NCBI GenBank assembly: GCA_024644005.1
Contig: JAHELU010000012.1
Location: forward strand, 1-39,991
Direction of reading: 5' to 3'
Length of the DNA: 39,991 nt
Source of the DNA: Acidimicrobiales bacterium
GTDB taxonomy: Bacteria > Actinomycetota > Acidimicrobiia > Acidimicrobiales > SZUA-35
The notes beneath the pieces were generated by a model that had not been told where the DNA came from, ran no database searches, and was given only the letters and a program-made list of their open reading frames with translations. Position 1 is the first letter of the stretch; each line of letters begins with the position of its first letter. Below are positions 33,225 through 39,991 of this stretch, piece after piece. The translations under genes and the position numbers were made by a program.

Positions 33225-35239
33225 CCGGTCGCCTCCCTCGGCTGGCCGAAACCGCCATGATCGCGCTCACCGCCCTGGTCGTGTCGACGATGATGGCCAC
33301 ACTGGTGGTGCTGTCCACCGAGGGCCGGGCCGAGGCCCGGTCGTCGCTTGCCGACCTCGATCTTGAAGCCGACCTCGATCTTGAAGCCGACCTCGATCCC
33401 GGAGACCGGATCCAGATCCTGGGCGTGGTCGAGACGGCTGACGAGGTCGTGCTGGAGGTTGCGGTGCCCCCGGCCATCGGAGAGTTGGCGCCGGTCGATA
33501 CCAACTTCGCCGTGACCGACGGGGGCCGACTGGTCGACCTCGCCGTTGCGCCGGTCGGGACCGCAACAGACACCGTCATCGTGCTCGACACGTCGGGCAG
33601 CATGCGGGGATCGGCGCTCGCCGCCGCCAAGGCCGCCGCCAGGAGCTTCATCGAGGCCCTCCCCGACGATGCCAGGGTCGGGCTGATCAGCTTCGGCGAG
33701 ACGGTGGTGACCCACCGACGTCCCAGCCTGGAGCGCGCCGGCGTCCTGGCCGAGCTCGACGGACTCGCCGCCGCCGGCGAAGAGACTGTCCTGTGGGATG
33801 CGCTGATGGTCGCAGCCGACATCGGCGGCGGGTCGGAGGCCGGCCAGGCCTCGGTCGTGGTCCTGTCCGACGGTGACGACACGGCCAGCGCGGCCGTCCC
33901 GTCGGACGTGGTGAGCCGACTCAGCAGCGGTTCCACCGTGCTCTACGCCGTGGCCATCGAGAGCCCCGACACCGACCTGGCCGCCTTGGAGGAGACCGTG
34001 GATCTGGTCGGCGGGCAATTCGTGGCCACGACCGACATCGGCCAGCTCGACTCGCTCTACACCGAGATCGCTGGACGGTTGGCAAACCGGTACCGGCTCC
34101 GGTTCACGCCGGCCCAGCAGGGGACTCGGACGGTGGTGGTCTCCGTCGCCAACAACGGCAGCGTGGCAACGGCCCGCACCACCATCGGCGACGGCGAGCC
34201 GCCCGGCAGTTCGGCCCCGGTCACCGGCGAGCCACCCGGCAGTTCGGCCCCGGTGCTCAACGTCGACGATCAACCGGTCCTCGGTGCCGTAGCGACCCCG
34301 GTGCCGGGCCGCTTCGGCGACCCGATGATGCTGTGGGTCGGGCTGGGTTCGATGTTCGGGGCCTTCGCCCTCGTCGCGCTCATCGCCTTGCGTCCGACGG
34401 CCCGGATCCGGCTGAACGCCGCCGCCGGCGCCGACCGCCTCGGCGGCATCAACGCCCGGCTGGGCCAGGCCGCCGACCGGATGATCTCCCGCCACGACCG
34501 GGGCCGCCGGATCGACACCCGTCTCGAAGCGGCCGACATCGACCTCCGACCCGGCGAGTTCGTCCTGGCCTGGGTACTGGCGACGGCGGCGGCCGGCCTG
34601 GTCGTCTCGTCGCTGGCCGGCCTCGCAGCCGCAGCGCTGGTCATCCCCGGTTCGGCCCTTGCCGCCCCGCTGCTCCTCGGCATTCGAGCCAATCGGCGGC
34701 GCTCTCGATTCGCCGACCAGCTGACCGAGACGCTCGGGATCATGGCCAGTAGCCTGCGGGCTGGTCAGAGCCTGCCCCGATCGATCGAGCTGGTGGCATC
34801 GGAGGCCGCATCACCCACCGCCGAGGAGTTCCATCGGATCTCCTTCGAGATCCGGGTCGGGCGGGATCTGACCGAGTCGATCCAGGATGCGGCCCGCCGC
34901 ATGGCGAGCCCCGACCTGGAGTGGTTGGCCCAGGCGGTCGACATCAACCGCGAGCTCGGTGGCGACCTGACCGAGATCCTCGACAACGTGGCCGCCACCA
35001 TCCGGGAGCGGCGGACCGTCTCCCGCCAGATCGACGCCCTCTCGGCCGAGGGCAGGGCCACCGGGTGGGTGCTCCTCGCCATGCCGATCATCCTGTTCTT
35101 GTTCGCCTGGTGGCGAACGCCGGCCAGCATCGGGGCGCTCGTCACCGAGCCGATCGGCCGGGTGCTGCTGGTTGCCGCAGTGTCCGGCATGACGGCCGGC
35201 CACCTCTGGATCCGTCACCTGGTCAAGCTCAAGTACTGA
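33218..35239 (+). CDS. VWA domain fused to TadB (T2SSF) membrane protein
   Basis: A 673-residue fusion. It has an N-terminal membrane helix (about 14-34) and an acidic DLDLEA repeat. A von Willebrand A domain (about 110-300) carries an intact MIDAS: DTSGS at 124-128 and VVVLSDGDD. Two copies of GEPPGSSAPV form a linker, then come a membrane helix (about 370-391) and the TadB-type T2SF domain (about 470-673; SLRAGQSLPRSIELVASEA, NRELGGDLTEILDNVAATIRER). TadB proteins normally have about 300 residues, so the VWA half is added and would lie outside the membrane. TTG 33218 has GGGAGG 5 nt upstream and overlaps the tadA stop. Confidence 0.88.
   Translation: MLAGRLPRLAETAMIALTALVVSTMMATLVVLSTEGRAEARSSLADLDLEADLDLEADLDPGDRIQILGVVETADEVVLEVAVPPAIGELAPVDTNFAVTDGGRLVDLAVAPVGTATDTVIVLDTSGSMRGSALAAAKAAARSFIEALPDDARVGLISFGETVVTHRRPSLERAGVLAELDGLAAAGEETVLWDALMVAADIGGGSEAGQASVVVLSDGDDTASAAVPSDVVSRLSSGSTVLYAVAIESPDTDLAALEETVDLVGGQFVATTDIGQLDSLYTEIAGRLANRYRLRFTPAQQGTRTVVVSVANNGSVATARTTIGDGEPPGSSAPVTGEPPGSSAPVLNVDDQPVLGAVATPVPGRFGDPMMLWVGLGSMFGAFALVALIALRPTARIRLNAAAGADRLGGINARLGQAADRMISRHDRGRRIDTRLEAADIDLRPGEFVLAWVLATAAAGLVVSSLAGLAAAALVIPGSALAAPLLLGIRANRRRSRFADQLTETLGIMASSLRAGQSLPRSIELVASEAASPTAEEFHRISFEIRVGRDLTESIQDAARRMASPDLEWLAQAVDINRELGGDLTEILDNVAATIRERRTVSRQIDALSAEGRATGWVLLAMPIILFLFAWWRTPASIGALVTEPIGRVLLVAAVSGMTAGHLWIRHLVKLKY
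33353..33397 (+). repeat. 18-bp in-frame repeat (2.5 copies) in VWA-TadB
   Basis: GACCTCGATCTTGAAGCC occurs twice exactly (33353-33370, 33371-33388), plus half a copy. It encodes DLDLEA repeats just outside the first membrane helix. Length changes would keep the frame. Confidence 0.9.
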
Positions 35240-35327
35240 TCTTCCCGAGAACTGATTCCCCGAGAACTGATTCCCAGAGAACTGATCTTCTCGACAGCTG
35301 ATTCCCAGAGAACTGATTCCCCGACAA
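35236..35327. repeat. Six-unit 15/16-bp tandem repeat between tadB and tadC
   Basis: Six imperfect units starting CTGAT and mostly reading CTGATTCCCCGAGAA occur at 35236, 35252, 35267, 35282, 35298 and 35313. The array begins inside the last codons of the VWA-TadB gene (its stop lies in unit 1) and ends directly before the AAGGAG ribosome site of tadC. It fills the whole gap between two genes that would otherwise adjoin. Confidence 0.9.
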
Positions 35328-35343
35328 CAAGGAGACCAACATC

Positions 35344-36243
35344 GTGTCCATCGTCCTCTGGTCGGCGTCGACCATGGTGGTGACCTCTATCCCCGTGGCC
35401 TGGTGGGCCCTCTTCGCCGACCGACCGGCGAGCCAGCGGGCCAGCCAGAACCTGGCCGGCTACAACCCCACGATGCGCCAGACCGTCCTGCAGCGGTCGC
35501 CCGTCGAACGACTGGTGCTCCCGGTGACCCGCCAGATCGGGGCCCGGCTCGTGCGCTTCACCCCGATCGGGTGGGTCGAGCGGCGCAACCTGACCCTGGC
35601 CAAGGCCGGACTGTCCGGTCGGGTGACCGCCGAGCAGATCCTGGGCGCGAAGCTGGTCCTGCCGGTACTGGTGGCCGCCGTGCTCGGCCTCCGGCTCGTC
35701 GGCGACGCCCAACTGCGCTCGCTCGTCCTGATGGTGGCCTCCGCTGCCGTCGGGTTCTTCGCCCCCGACATCCTGATCCGGGCCAAGGCCGACCGGCGAG
35801 GCGACGCCATCACCCGGGCTCTGCCGGACATGCTCGACCAGTTGACCATCTCCGTCGAGGCCGGGCTGGGCTTCGAGTCCGCGCTGGCCAGGACCAGCGC
35901 CGGCCAGACCCATCCGCTGGCCCAGGAGTTCCTTCGCATGCTCCAGGACGTCCGCCTGGGGTCGACCCGGACGGATGCGCTCGGCGCGCTGTCTCAGCGG
36001 GCGCAGGTCGACGACCTGAGGACGGTGGTACTGACCCTGCGTCAGGCCGACTCGCTCGGGGTACCGCTGGCTCGAACACTGCGCACCGTCTCCAACGAGA
36101 TGCGGGAGAAGCGGCGGTTCCGGGCCGAGGCCCGAGCGCAGCGCCTGCCGACGTTGATGATCTTCCCCCTCGGCCTCTGCATACTCCCTGCTCTCTTCAT
36201 CGTGATCCTCGGTCCGGCGATCGTGTCCAGCCTCGGCCGATGA
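35344..36243 (+). CDS. tadC: TadC (T2SSF-family) membrane protein
   Basis: The 299-residue protein has an N-terminal membrane helix, a pair of central helices (LVLPVLVAAVLGLRLVG, LVLMVASAAVGFFAPDILI), and the T2SF domain (about 160-280; RALPDMLDQLTISVEAGLGFESALA, LRQADSLGVPLARTLRTVSNEMREKR). A C-terminal helix LMIFPLGLCILPALFIVILGPAIV closes it. GTG 35344 has AAGGAG 9 nt upstream. It should pair with the TadB domain as the inner-membrane platform. It is the last gene of the Tad operon. Confidence 0.92.
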   Translation: MSIVLWSASTMVVTSIPVAWWALFADRPASQRASQNLAGYNPTMRQTVLQRSPVERLVLPVTRQIGARLVRFTPIGWVERRNLTLAKAGLSGRVTAEQILGAKLVLPVLVAAVLGLRLVGDAQLRSLVLMVASAAVGFFAPDILIRAKADRRGDAITRALPDMLDQLTISVEAGLGFESALARTSAGQTHPLAQEFLRMLQDVRLGSTRTDALGALSQRAQVDDLRTVVLTLRQADSLGVPLARTLRTVSNEMREKRRFRAEARAQRLPTLMIFPLGLCILPALFIVILGPAIVSSLGR

Positions 36244-36336
36244 GGCACTGAAGCTCGATCAGCGCCAATCGCCTCCTCTCGCATGCACCATGGCGAGCGG
36301 GTAACTTCTGTGTACATCTCGCAAAGGTAGGCAGGA

Positions 36337-37296
36337 ATGACGCGAATGAGTGACGACGCATTCCGGATCTTCGTCAGTCACAAGCACGAGGATCACGACC
36401 TCGCAATGGTGGTGAAGGAGCAGCTCGAGGGGCTCATGACCGTCGAAGCGGCCGACCGGCCGATCGAGTGCTTCGTCTCCGGTGCCGACATCGTCGCCGC
36501 CACGGACTGGGACAGCACGATTCGCCGGGCACTCGACCGCAGCCACCTGTTGCTCCTGCTGTTCACGAACTCGAGCCACCGCTGGGACTGGTGCCTGTAC
36601 GAGACAGGCCTCTTCACCCGATTCGACACCGCCGAGGTCCATGCCGTGGCCTGCCTGCACGCCGACGGTGGTGCCCCGCCGGGTCCGCTGGGATCGGTGC
36701 AGGCGGTGCCCATGGGCCTGGATTCGGTGACGAAGTTCGTGAAGCACCTCTGCTACGAGACCCACGAGATGTCCGACAATTGGCGGCGCGGCCCCCTGGC
36801 CAAGGACGGCGATATCGAAGAGCGTCACATGAAGAAGGTGGCGAAGACCATGGTCGACGCCTTCAACAAGACCTTGGCCGGAGTGGAGGGCTACTACTAC
36901 CCGTGCCATCGTGTGGTGCTCGACGTCGGGACCGCAGACGACGAGTCCGGGATACCGATGGACGGCAGGGTGGTCGTCGGCGTTGGCCAGACATCGAGCT
37001 TCACCCTGTCGCTGTTCGGCTACGGCTCCGTGCCACCGAATTGCACGTGGGAGGACATCCTCACCCATCTCGACGCGATCGAGGCGGATTGGCGCAAGGA
37101 GCTCGACCGGGCCTACGAGAACGCGCTGAAGGGAAAGCTCTTCACCCCGGTTTGCGCCACCCTCACCGCATGGGATGACCAGGGGAACACCTCGCGCTCG
37201 TACAAGCCCCTCCTCTACGAGATCCAGCGCCGCTCGGGGGACCGCAAGCCGGTGAGCGTCACCATCGTCTTCGACCGGCTCCCCGACGGGGGCTGA
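36337..37296 (+). CDS. TIR-domain protein with unknown C-terminal domain
   Basis: The 319-residue soluble protein has a TIR domain at about 9-150: RIFVSHKHEDHDLAMVVKEQL, IECFVSGADI, DSTIRRALDRSHLLLLLFTNSS, and RWDWCLYETGLF, where E89 fits the catalytic glutamate of NAD-cleaving TIRs. Residues 170-319 form a separate domain with a beta-rich part (GRVVVGVGQTSSFTLSLFGYG) and helices (WRKELDRAYENALKGK), which I do not recognise. ATG 36337 is close to AGGCAGGA; ATG 36346 has better spacing and would remove three residues. It follows tadC by 93 bp but is unrelated to the pilus, and converges with the next gene. Confidence 0.82.
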   Translation: MTRMSDDAFRIFVSHKHEDHDLAMVVKEQLEGLMTVEAADRPIECFVSGADIVAATDWDSTIRRALDRSHLLLLLFTNSSHRWDWCLYETGLFTRFDTAEVHAVACLHADGGAPPGPLGSVQAVPMGLDSVTKFVKHLCYETHEMSDNWRRGPLAKDGDIEERHMKKVAKTMVDAFNKTLAGVEGYYYPCHRVVLDVGTADDESGIPMDGRVVVGVGQTSSFTLSLFGYGSVPPNCTWEDILTHLDAIEADWRKELDRAYENALKGKLFTPVCATLTAWDDQGNTSRSYKPLLYEIQRRSGDRKPVSVTIVFDRLPDGG

Positions 37297-37323
37297 CGCC
37301 GCCGCCGGTGGTCGTGACTCGCC

Positions 37324-39507
37324 TCAGCACTCGGGCAGCGTGAGGACGTCGCCCGGATCGATGGTGTTGGGGCCGGGGAGGCTGTTGGCGGTGGTGAGCT
37401 TCTCGACGTAGTCGGCGCTCGTCGCCTCGGGGCAGACCCGGGCCGCCAGGCCGCTCAGGCTCGTCGTCGGGTCGACGACCGCTGCGACCGTCACCGACAC
37501 CCGGATCGAGTGCCCGGACCGGCGATCGGTGACGATCACGTCGACGTCGTGCCGCGGACCCGCCTCGAGGATCGCCTCGCCGCTGACCCTCGTCGTGAGG
37601 TTCCCCGCGTCGTCGACGCCGAACAGCTGGCCGCTCCTCGCCCCCTGGGCGAACTCGACCGCGTCGCTCGGCGCGCCCAGCACGGTCAGGGAGGCGACCT
37701 GCACGCCGGGCTCGCTGGTCGAGCGCAGGACGTCGTACTCGATCTTGCGGACCACCGCGATCGTGGCGACGGCTTCGAGGTCTGGCCGTTCCAGCGTGCG
37801 GTAGGTGAAGGCGTCGGCCTCGGACTTGTCGCGGTGGCGATACCTGAACGCCCCGCTCGTTGAGTTCTCGTCGAGCGAGCCCCACTCGGGACGGGCCGTG
37901 ATCTCGACGCTGATGCCGGCCTCTTCCTGCTCCGGGGTGAGCAGGCCGTCCCCGGCCCCCACCTCGAGGACCCCTCCGTCCTCGACGAGGTAGTGACGAG
38001 GCGAGGCTTGCGCCAGGGCAGCGGTGGCCGGCGCCATGCCACCGGCGTCCACCGCCACCCGCACGACCAGGGAGGTCGACTTCCCGTCCGGGGCCGATTC
38101 GATGCGGACCGTGATCAGCCGCTCTGGTGAGTCCGCTGCGAGCGCGCTGTTGAGCGACAGCACGCCCGTGCGCTCGTCGATCTCGAAGTGGTTGCTCGAA
38201 TCGCCCTCGATCGAGTAGCTGGGTCGGCGCCAGGACTCCGGGGCCTGCACCCGGCCGATCCGACTGCCGCTCTGGGTGTCGGCGGCGACCAGGTAGGTCA
38301 GCGCCGGCTCGATGTCGATCGTCTCATCGTCGAGCGCGATGTGCACGGGGATGTGGTCCTCGGCAGGCCCCCGCAGTCGCACGCAGAACTGCGGCCGTGG
38401 CCGGTTCTCGCCGCCGACGAGGAGCTCGTCGTCGAGCACCTTGGCGATGGTGACGACCCCGGTGTGACGATCGATCGCGAAGTGGCTGGCCAAGCCCTTC
38501 GGGTACTCCCGGCAGGAGCCCACGTCGGCGATGTCGTACTCGATCGACCCGGCATCCGGATGGCTCGTGGTCACCCGACCGACGACCGAGCCGAACGGCT
38601 CGTCGGTCGACACCAGGAAGGCCACGTAGGGCTGCTCCTCGGACGACGGTCGCGGCTCCTGCCGCTCGGGCGCGCAGGTGAACCGGCCGTCGGCGTCGGG
38701 GGCGGCCGGCGGGCCCTCGGGAACGGACTCGTCCTGGCCGTCGCCGGGACAGCGGGTCTCCCGGCTCAGCACGACGGGATCGTCCTCGGGCTCGACGAAG
38801 CCCACCACCCCGGTCAGGTCGGCCCCGCTGAGATTGGCCCCGCCCAGTTTGGCTTCGGTGAGATTGGCCGACCGCAGGCTCGCTTGGGTCAGATCGGCTT
38901 TTTCGAGGTTGGCGCCTTCGAGGTTGGTCGCCCTGAGGCGGGCGCCGCGCAGCTCGGCGTTGCTCAGGTTCGCTTCGGTGAGATCGGCGAACGAGAAGTC
39001 GAACACATCGGTCTCGGTCCGGTTCAGCGCCATGCCGCTCAGATCGAATTCCCGCATGTCCTGCGTGCGGAAGCTGAACTGCTCCCGTCGGTTCATGGTG
39101 AGCCGGGTCTCGGCCACGCGCCGGGCGGTGTCGCGCTCGACCAGCGCGCTGGTCAGCACGGTGTTCAGCGCGAAGGCCGCACCGGCGATGATGAGCCCGC
39201 TGAGCAGGGCGACGCCGATCTCCTTGGCCGACGAATCCTCGGAGATGAAGATCACCAGCCACAGCGCGATCCAGAAGACCACCACCACGATCAGCAACGA
39301 GATGCGCAGGACCTCGTTGTCGAGCAGGGCGAAGCCGACGACGCTGACGACGGCGAGCGTGCCGAGAGCAGCGGCCAGCGTCCGGCCTGCGCCCTCGTTC
39401 CTGAACCCGAGCTTGTCGATGAGCCCTCTTCGCGACTTCTCTTCTAACGGCTCTGACGGCTCTGACGGCTCTGACGGCTCTGACGGCTCGGACGGCTCGG
39501 TGACCAT
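37324..39507 (-). CDS. Membrane protein with pentapeptide repeats, cadherin-like modules and LysM-like tail
   Basis: The 727-residue protein has an N-terminal tract of EPS repeats and three membrane helices at about 45-125 (LAVVSVVGFALL, ISLLIVVVVFWIALWLVIFI, LLSGLIIAGAAFAL). About 18 pentapeptide repeats of A(D/N)LxxA type follow (about 150-240; ANLSNAELRGARLRATNLEG). Two or three cadherin-like segments come next (HFAIDRHTGVVTIAKVLDDE, HFEIDERTGVLSLNSALAA). The end (LTTANSLPGPNTIDPGDVLTLPEC) resembles a LysM motif. Three helices would put the repeats outside or inside depending on topology. The cadherin and LysM-like parts favour outside, facing the cell wall. Function unknown. Confidence 0.75.
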   Translation of the reverse strand: MVTEPSEPSEPSEPSEPSEPLEEKSRRGLIDKLGFRNEGAGRTLAAALGTLAVVSVVGFALLDNEVLRISLLIVVVVFWIALWLVIFISEDSSAKEIGVALLSGLIIAGAAFALNTVLTSALVERDTARRVAETRLTMNRREQFSFRTQDMREFDLSGMALNRTETDVFDFSFADLTEANLSNAELRGARLRATNLEGANLEKADLTQASLRSANLTEAKLGGANLSGADLTGVVGFVEPEDDPVVLSRETRCPGDGQDESVPEGPPAAPDADGRFTCAPERQEPRPSSEEQPYVAFLVSTDEPFGSVVGRVTTSHPDAGSIEYDIADVGSCREYPKGLASHFAIDRHTGVVTIAKVLDDELLVGGENRPRPQFCVRLRGPAEDHIPVHIALDDETIDIEPALTYLVAADTQSGSRIGRVQAPESWRRPSYSIEGDSSNHFEIDERTGVLSLNSALAADSPERLITVRIESAPDGKSTSLVVRVAVDAGGMAPATAALAQASPRHYLVEDGGVLEVGAGDGLLTPEQEEAGISVEITARPEWGSLDENSTSGAFRYRHRDKSEADAFTYRTLERPDLEAVATIAVVRKIEYDVLRSTSEPGVQVASLTVLGAPSDAVEFAQGARSGQLFGVDDAGNLTTRVSGEAILEAGPRHDVDVIVTDRRSGHSIRVSVTVAAVVDPTTSLSGLAARVCPEATSADYVEKLTTANSLPGPNTIDPGDVLTLPEC
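39449..39502 (-). repeat. 9-bp tandem repeat encoding Glu-Pro-Ser
   Basis: Six consecutive 9-bp units (GGCTCTGAC four times, then GGCTCGGAC, GGCTCGGTG on the plus strand) encode the EPS tract at the extreme N-terminus of the membrane protein. Copy-number change would keep the frame. Confidence 0.9.
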
Positions 39508-39720
39508 GTCGCTGGTGGATCGCGGATCGGATCAGCGGGTCTGTCGCCAGCGGGACGCCGAGTCCGCCTGGCGCCTGACTGTGAGATCGACCCGTTTCAC
39601 GTTGTTTCCCCGACGCCAACGTTAGCACCTCTTGTCGCATCGCATCGCTGATCACGACCCTCTACCTCCCCTCCCGCCGGGTCGGTCGCCATGCCGATGG
39701 CTCGGCGGTCTCGCGTTCGC
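39508..39720. other. Intergenic region
   Basis: 213 bp between the membrane protein start and the ATPase stop, both on the minus strand. No gene is visible, and no hairpin with a T run was seen. Confidence 0.5.
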
Positions 39721-39991
39721 TCAGGGTCGGGTGAATCGCGACGCTCGTCGCTCGAGCCTGCGCTCCGCAGTCGAGCGAGGCTGGGCGATGGTGGCCCCGG
39801 GTCGAGGGAGGTGCCGGTAGAACCAGCTCTTGGCCGTCTCGACCAGCGCGAGGTAGGAGAGGACGAGGAGCGCGATGGTTGCGAGGAGCGCCCAGGAGGG
39901 CCTGATGAATCCGAACGAACCAGCCAGGGGTCCGAACGGGAACGCCACGGCGAGAGCCGCGCACGCGAGCGTCGTCAGCAGCAAGGACCGG
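39721..39991 (-). CDS. P-type cation-transporting ATPase, C-terminal end (partial)
   Basis: The frame enters from the right edge and encodes the last 89 or so residues: two membrane helices (SLLLTTLACAALAVAFPFGPLAG, PSWALLATIALLVLSYLALVE) joined by a short loop (SFGFIRP), then AKSWFYRHL and a basic tail. The closing YLALVExAKxWFYR is typical of the last helix of magnesium-type (MgtA-like) P-type ATPases. The ion is not certain because the catalytic parts lie outside the window. Confidence 0.75.
   Translation of the reverse strand, partial: RSLLLTTLACAALAVAFPFGPLAGSFGFIRPSWALLATIALLVLSYLALVETAKSWFYRHLPRPGATIAQPRSTAERRLERRASRFTRP

Noticed and set aside
35236-35327. CRISPR array in the tadB-tadC gap
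   Set aside because: Units are 15-16 bp and directly adjacent with no spacers; this is a simple tandem repeat.

Overview
The window is about 40 kb of high-GC DNA. Start codons are often GTG or TTG, and neighbouring genes often overlap by 4 nt (ATGA or GTGA). The gene content is actinobacterial: a SARP/BTAD regulator, an SCO6745-family protein, a Gram-positive type Tad (Flp) pilus locus without a secretin, and WD40 proteins with TIR or NB-ARC domains. I infer an Actinomycetota chromosome, possibly Acidimicrobiia; the class is only a guess from gene style.

Left end (1-2950): the 3' half of a tRNA-Ile(GAT) with a hairpin terminator, then a decayed minus-strand NB-ARC/WD40 protein gene broken by frameshifts, a lost P-loop and an in-frame TGA. 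A small intact ORF of unknown function follows, and then a stretch of gene fragments. 2951-12048 is housekeeping and metabolism: a lipid kinase, a CBS-pair protein, a universal stress protein, a threonine-to-glycine operon (kbl, two tandemly duplicated 33-codon ORFs, tdh) in which every junction is a 4-nt overlap, an SCO6745-family protein, and a coupled acyl-CoA ligase/ThDP-enzyme pair.

12502-24813: a circularly permuted ATP-grasp-like protein and a 1045-residue SARP regulator. The regulator is divergent from a small operon of two DsrE-like proteins and a methyltransferase. Three perfect 11-bp-spaced direct repeats sit between them and look like a SARP operator. Then come a TIR-transmembrane-WD40 protein with two propeller regions, a secreted SGNH hydrolase and a membrane protein.

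24876-36243 is a complete Gram-positive Tad locus. A histidine kinase, a LuxR-type response regulator and a prepilin peptidase form one overlapping operon, divergent from the Flp pilin. After a strong hairpin and an AT-rich gap come TadE, a TadG-like protein, CpaB, TadZ, TadA, a VWA-TadB fusion and TadC. The right end carries a second TIR protein, a convergent membrane protein with pentapeptide repeats, cadherin-like modules and a LysM-like tail, and the C-terminus of a P-type ATPase cut by the window edge.

The points most worth following up are the duplicated micro-ORF inside kbl-tdh, the SARP operator repeats, the two intact TIR proteins plus the NB-ARC/WD40 fossil, the VWA-TadB fusion, and the many short in-phase tandem repeats near gene starts.
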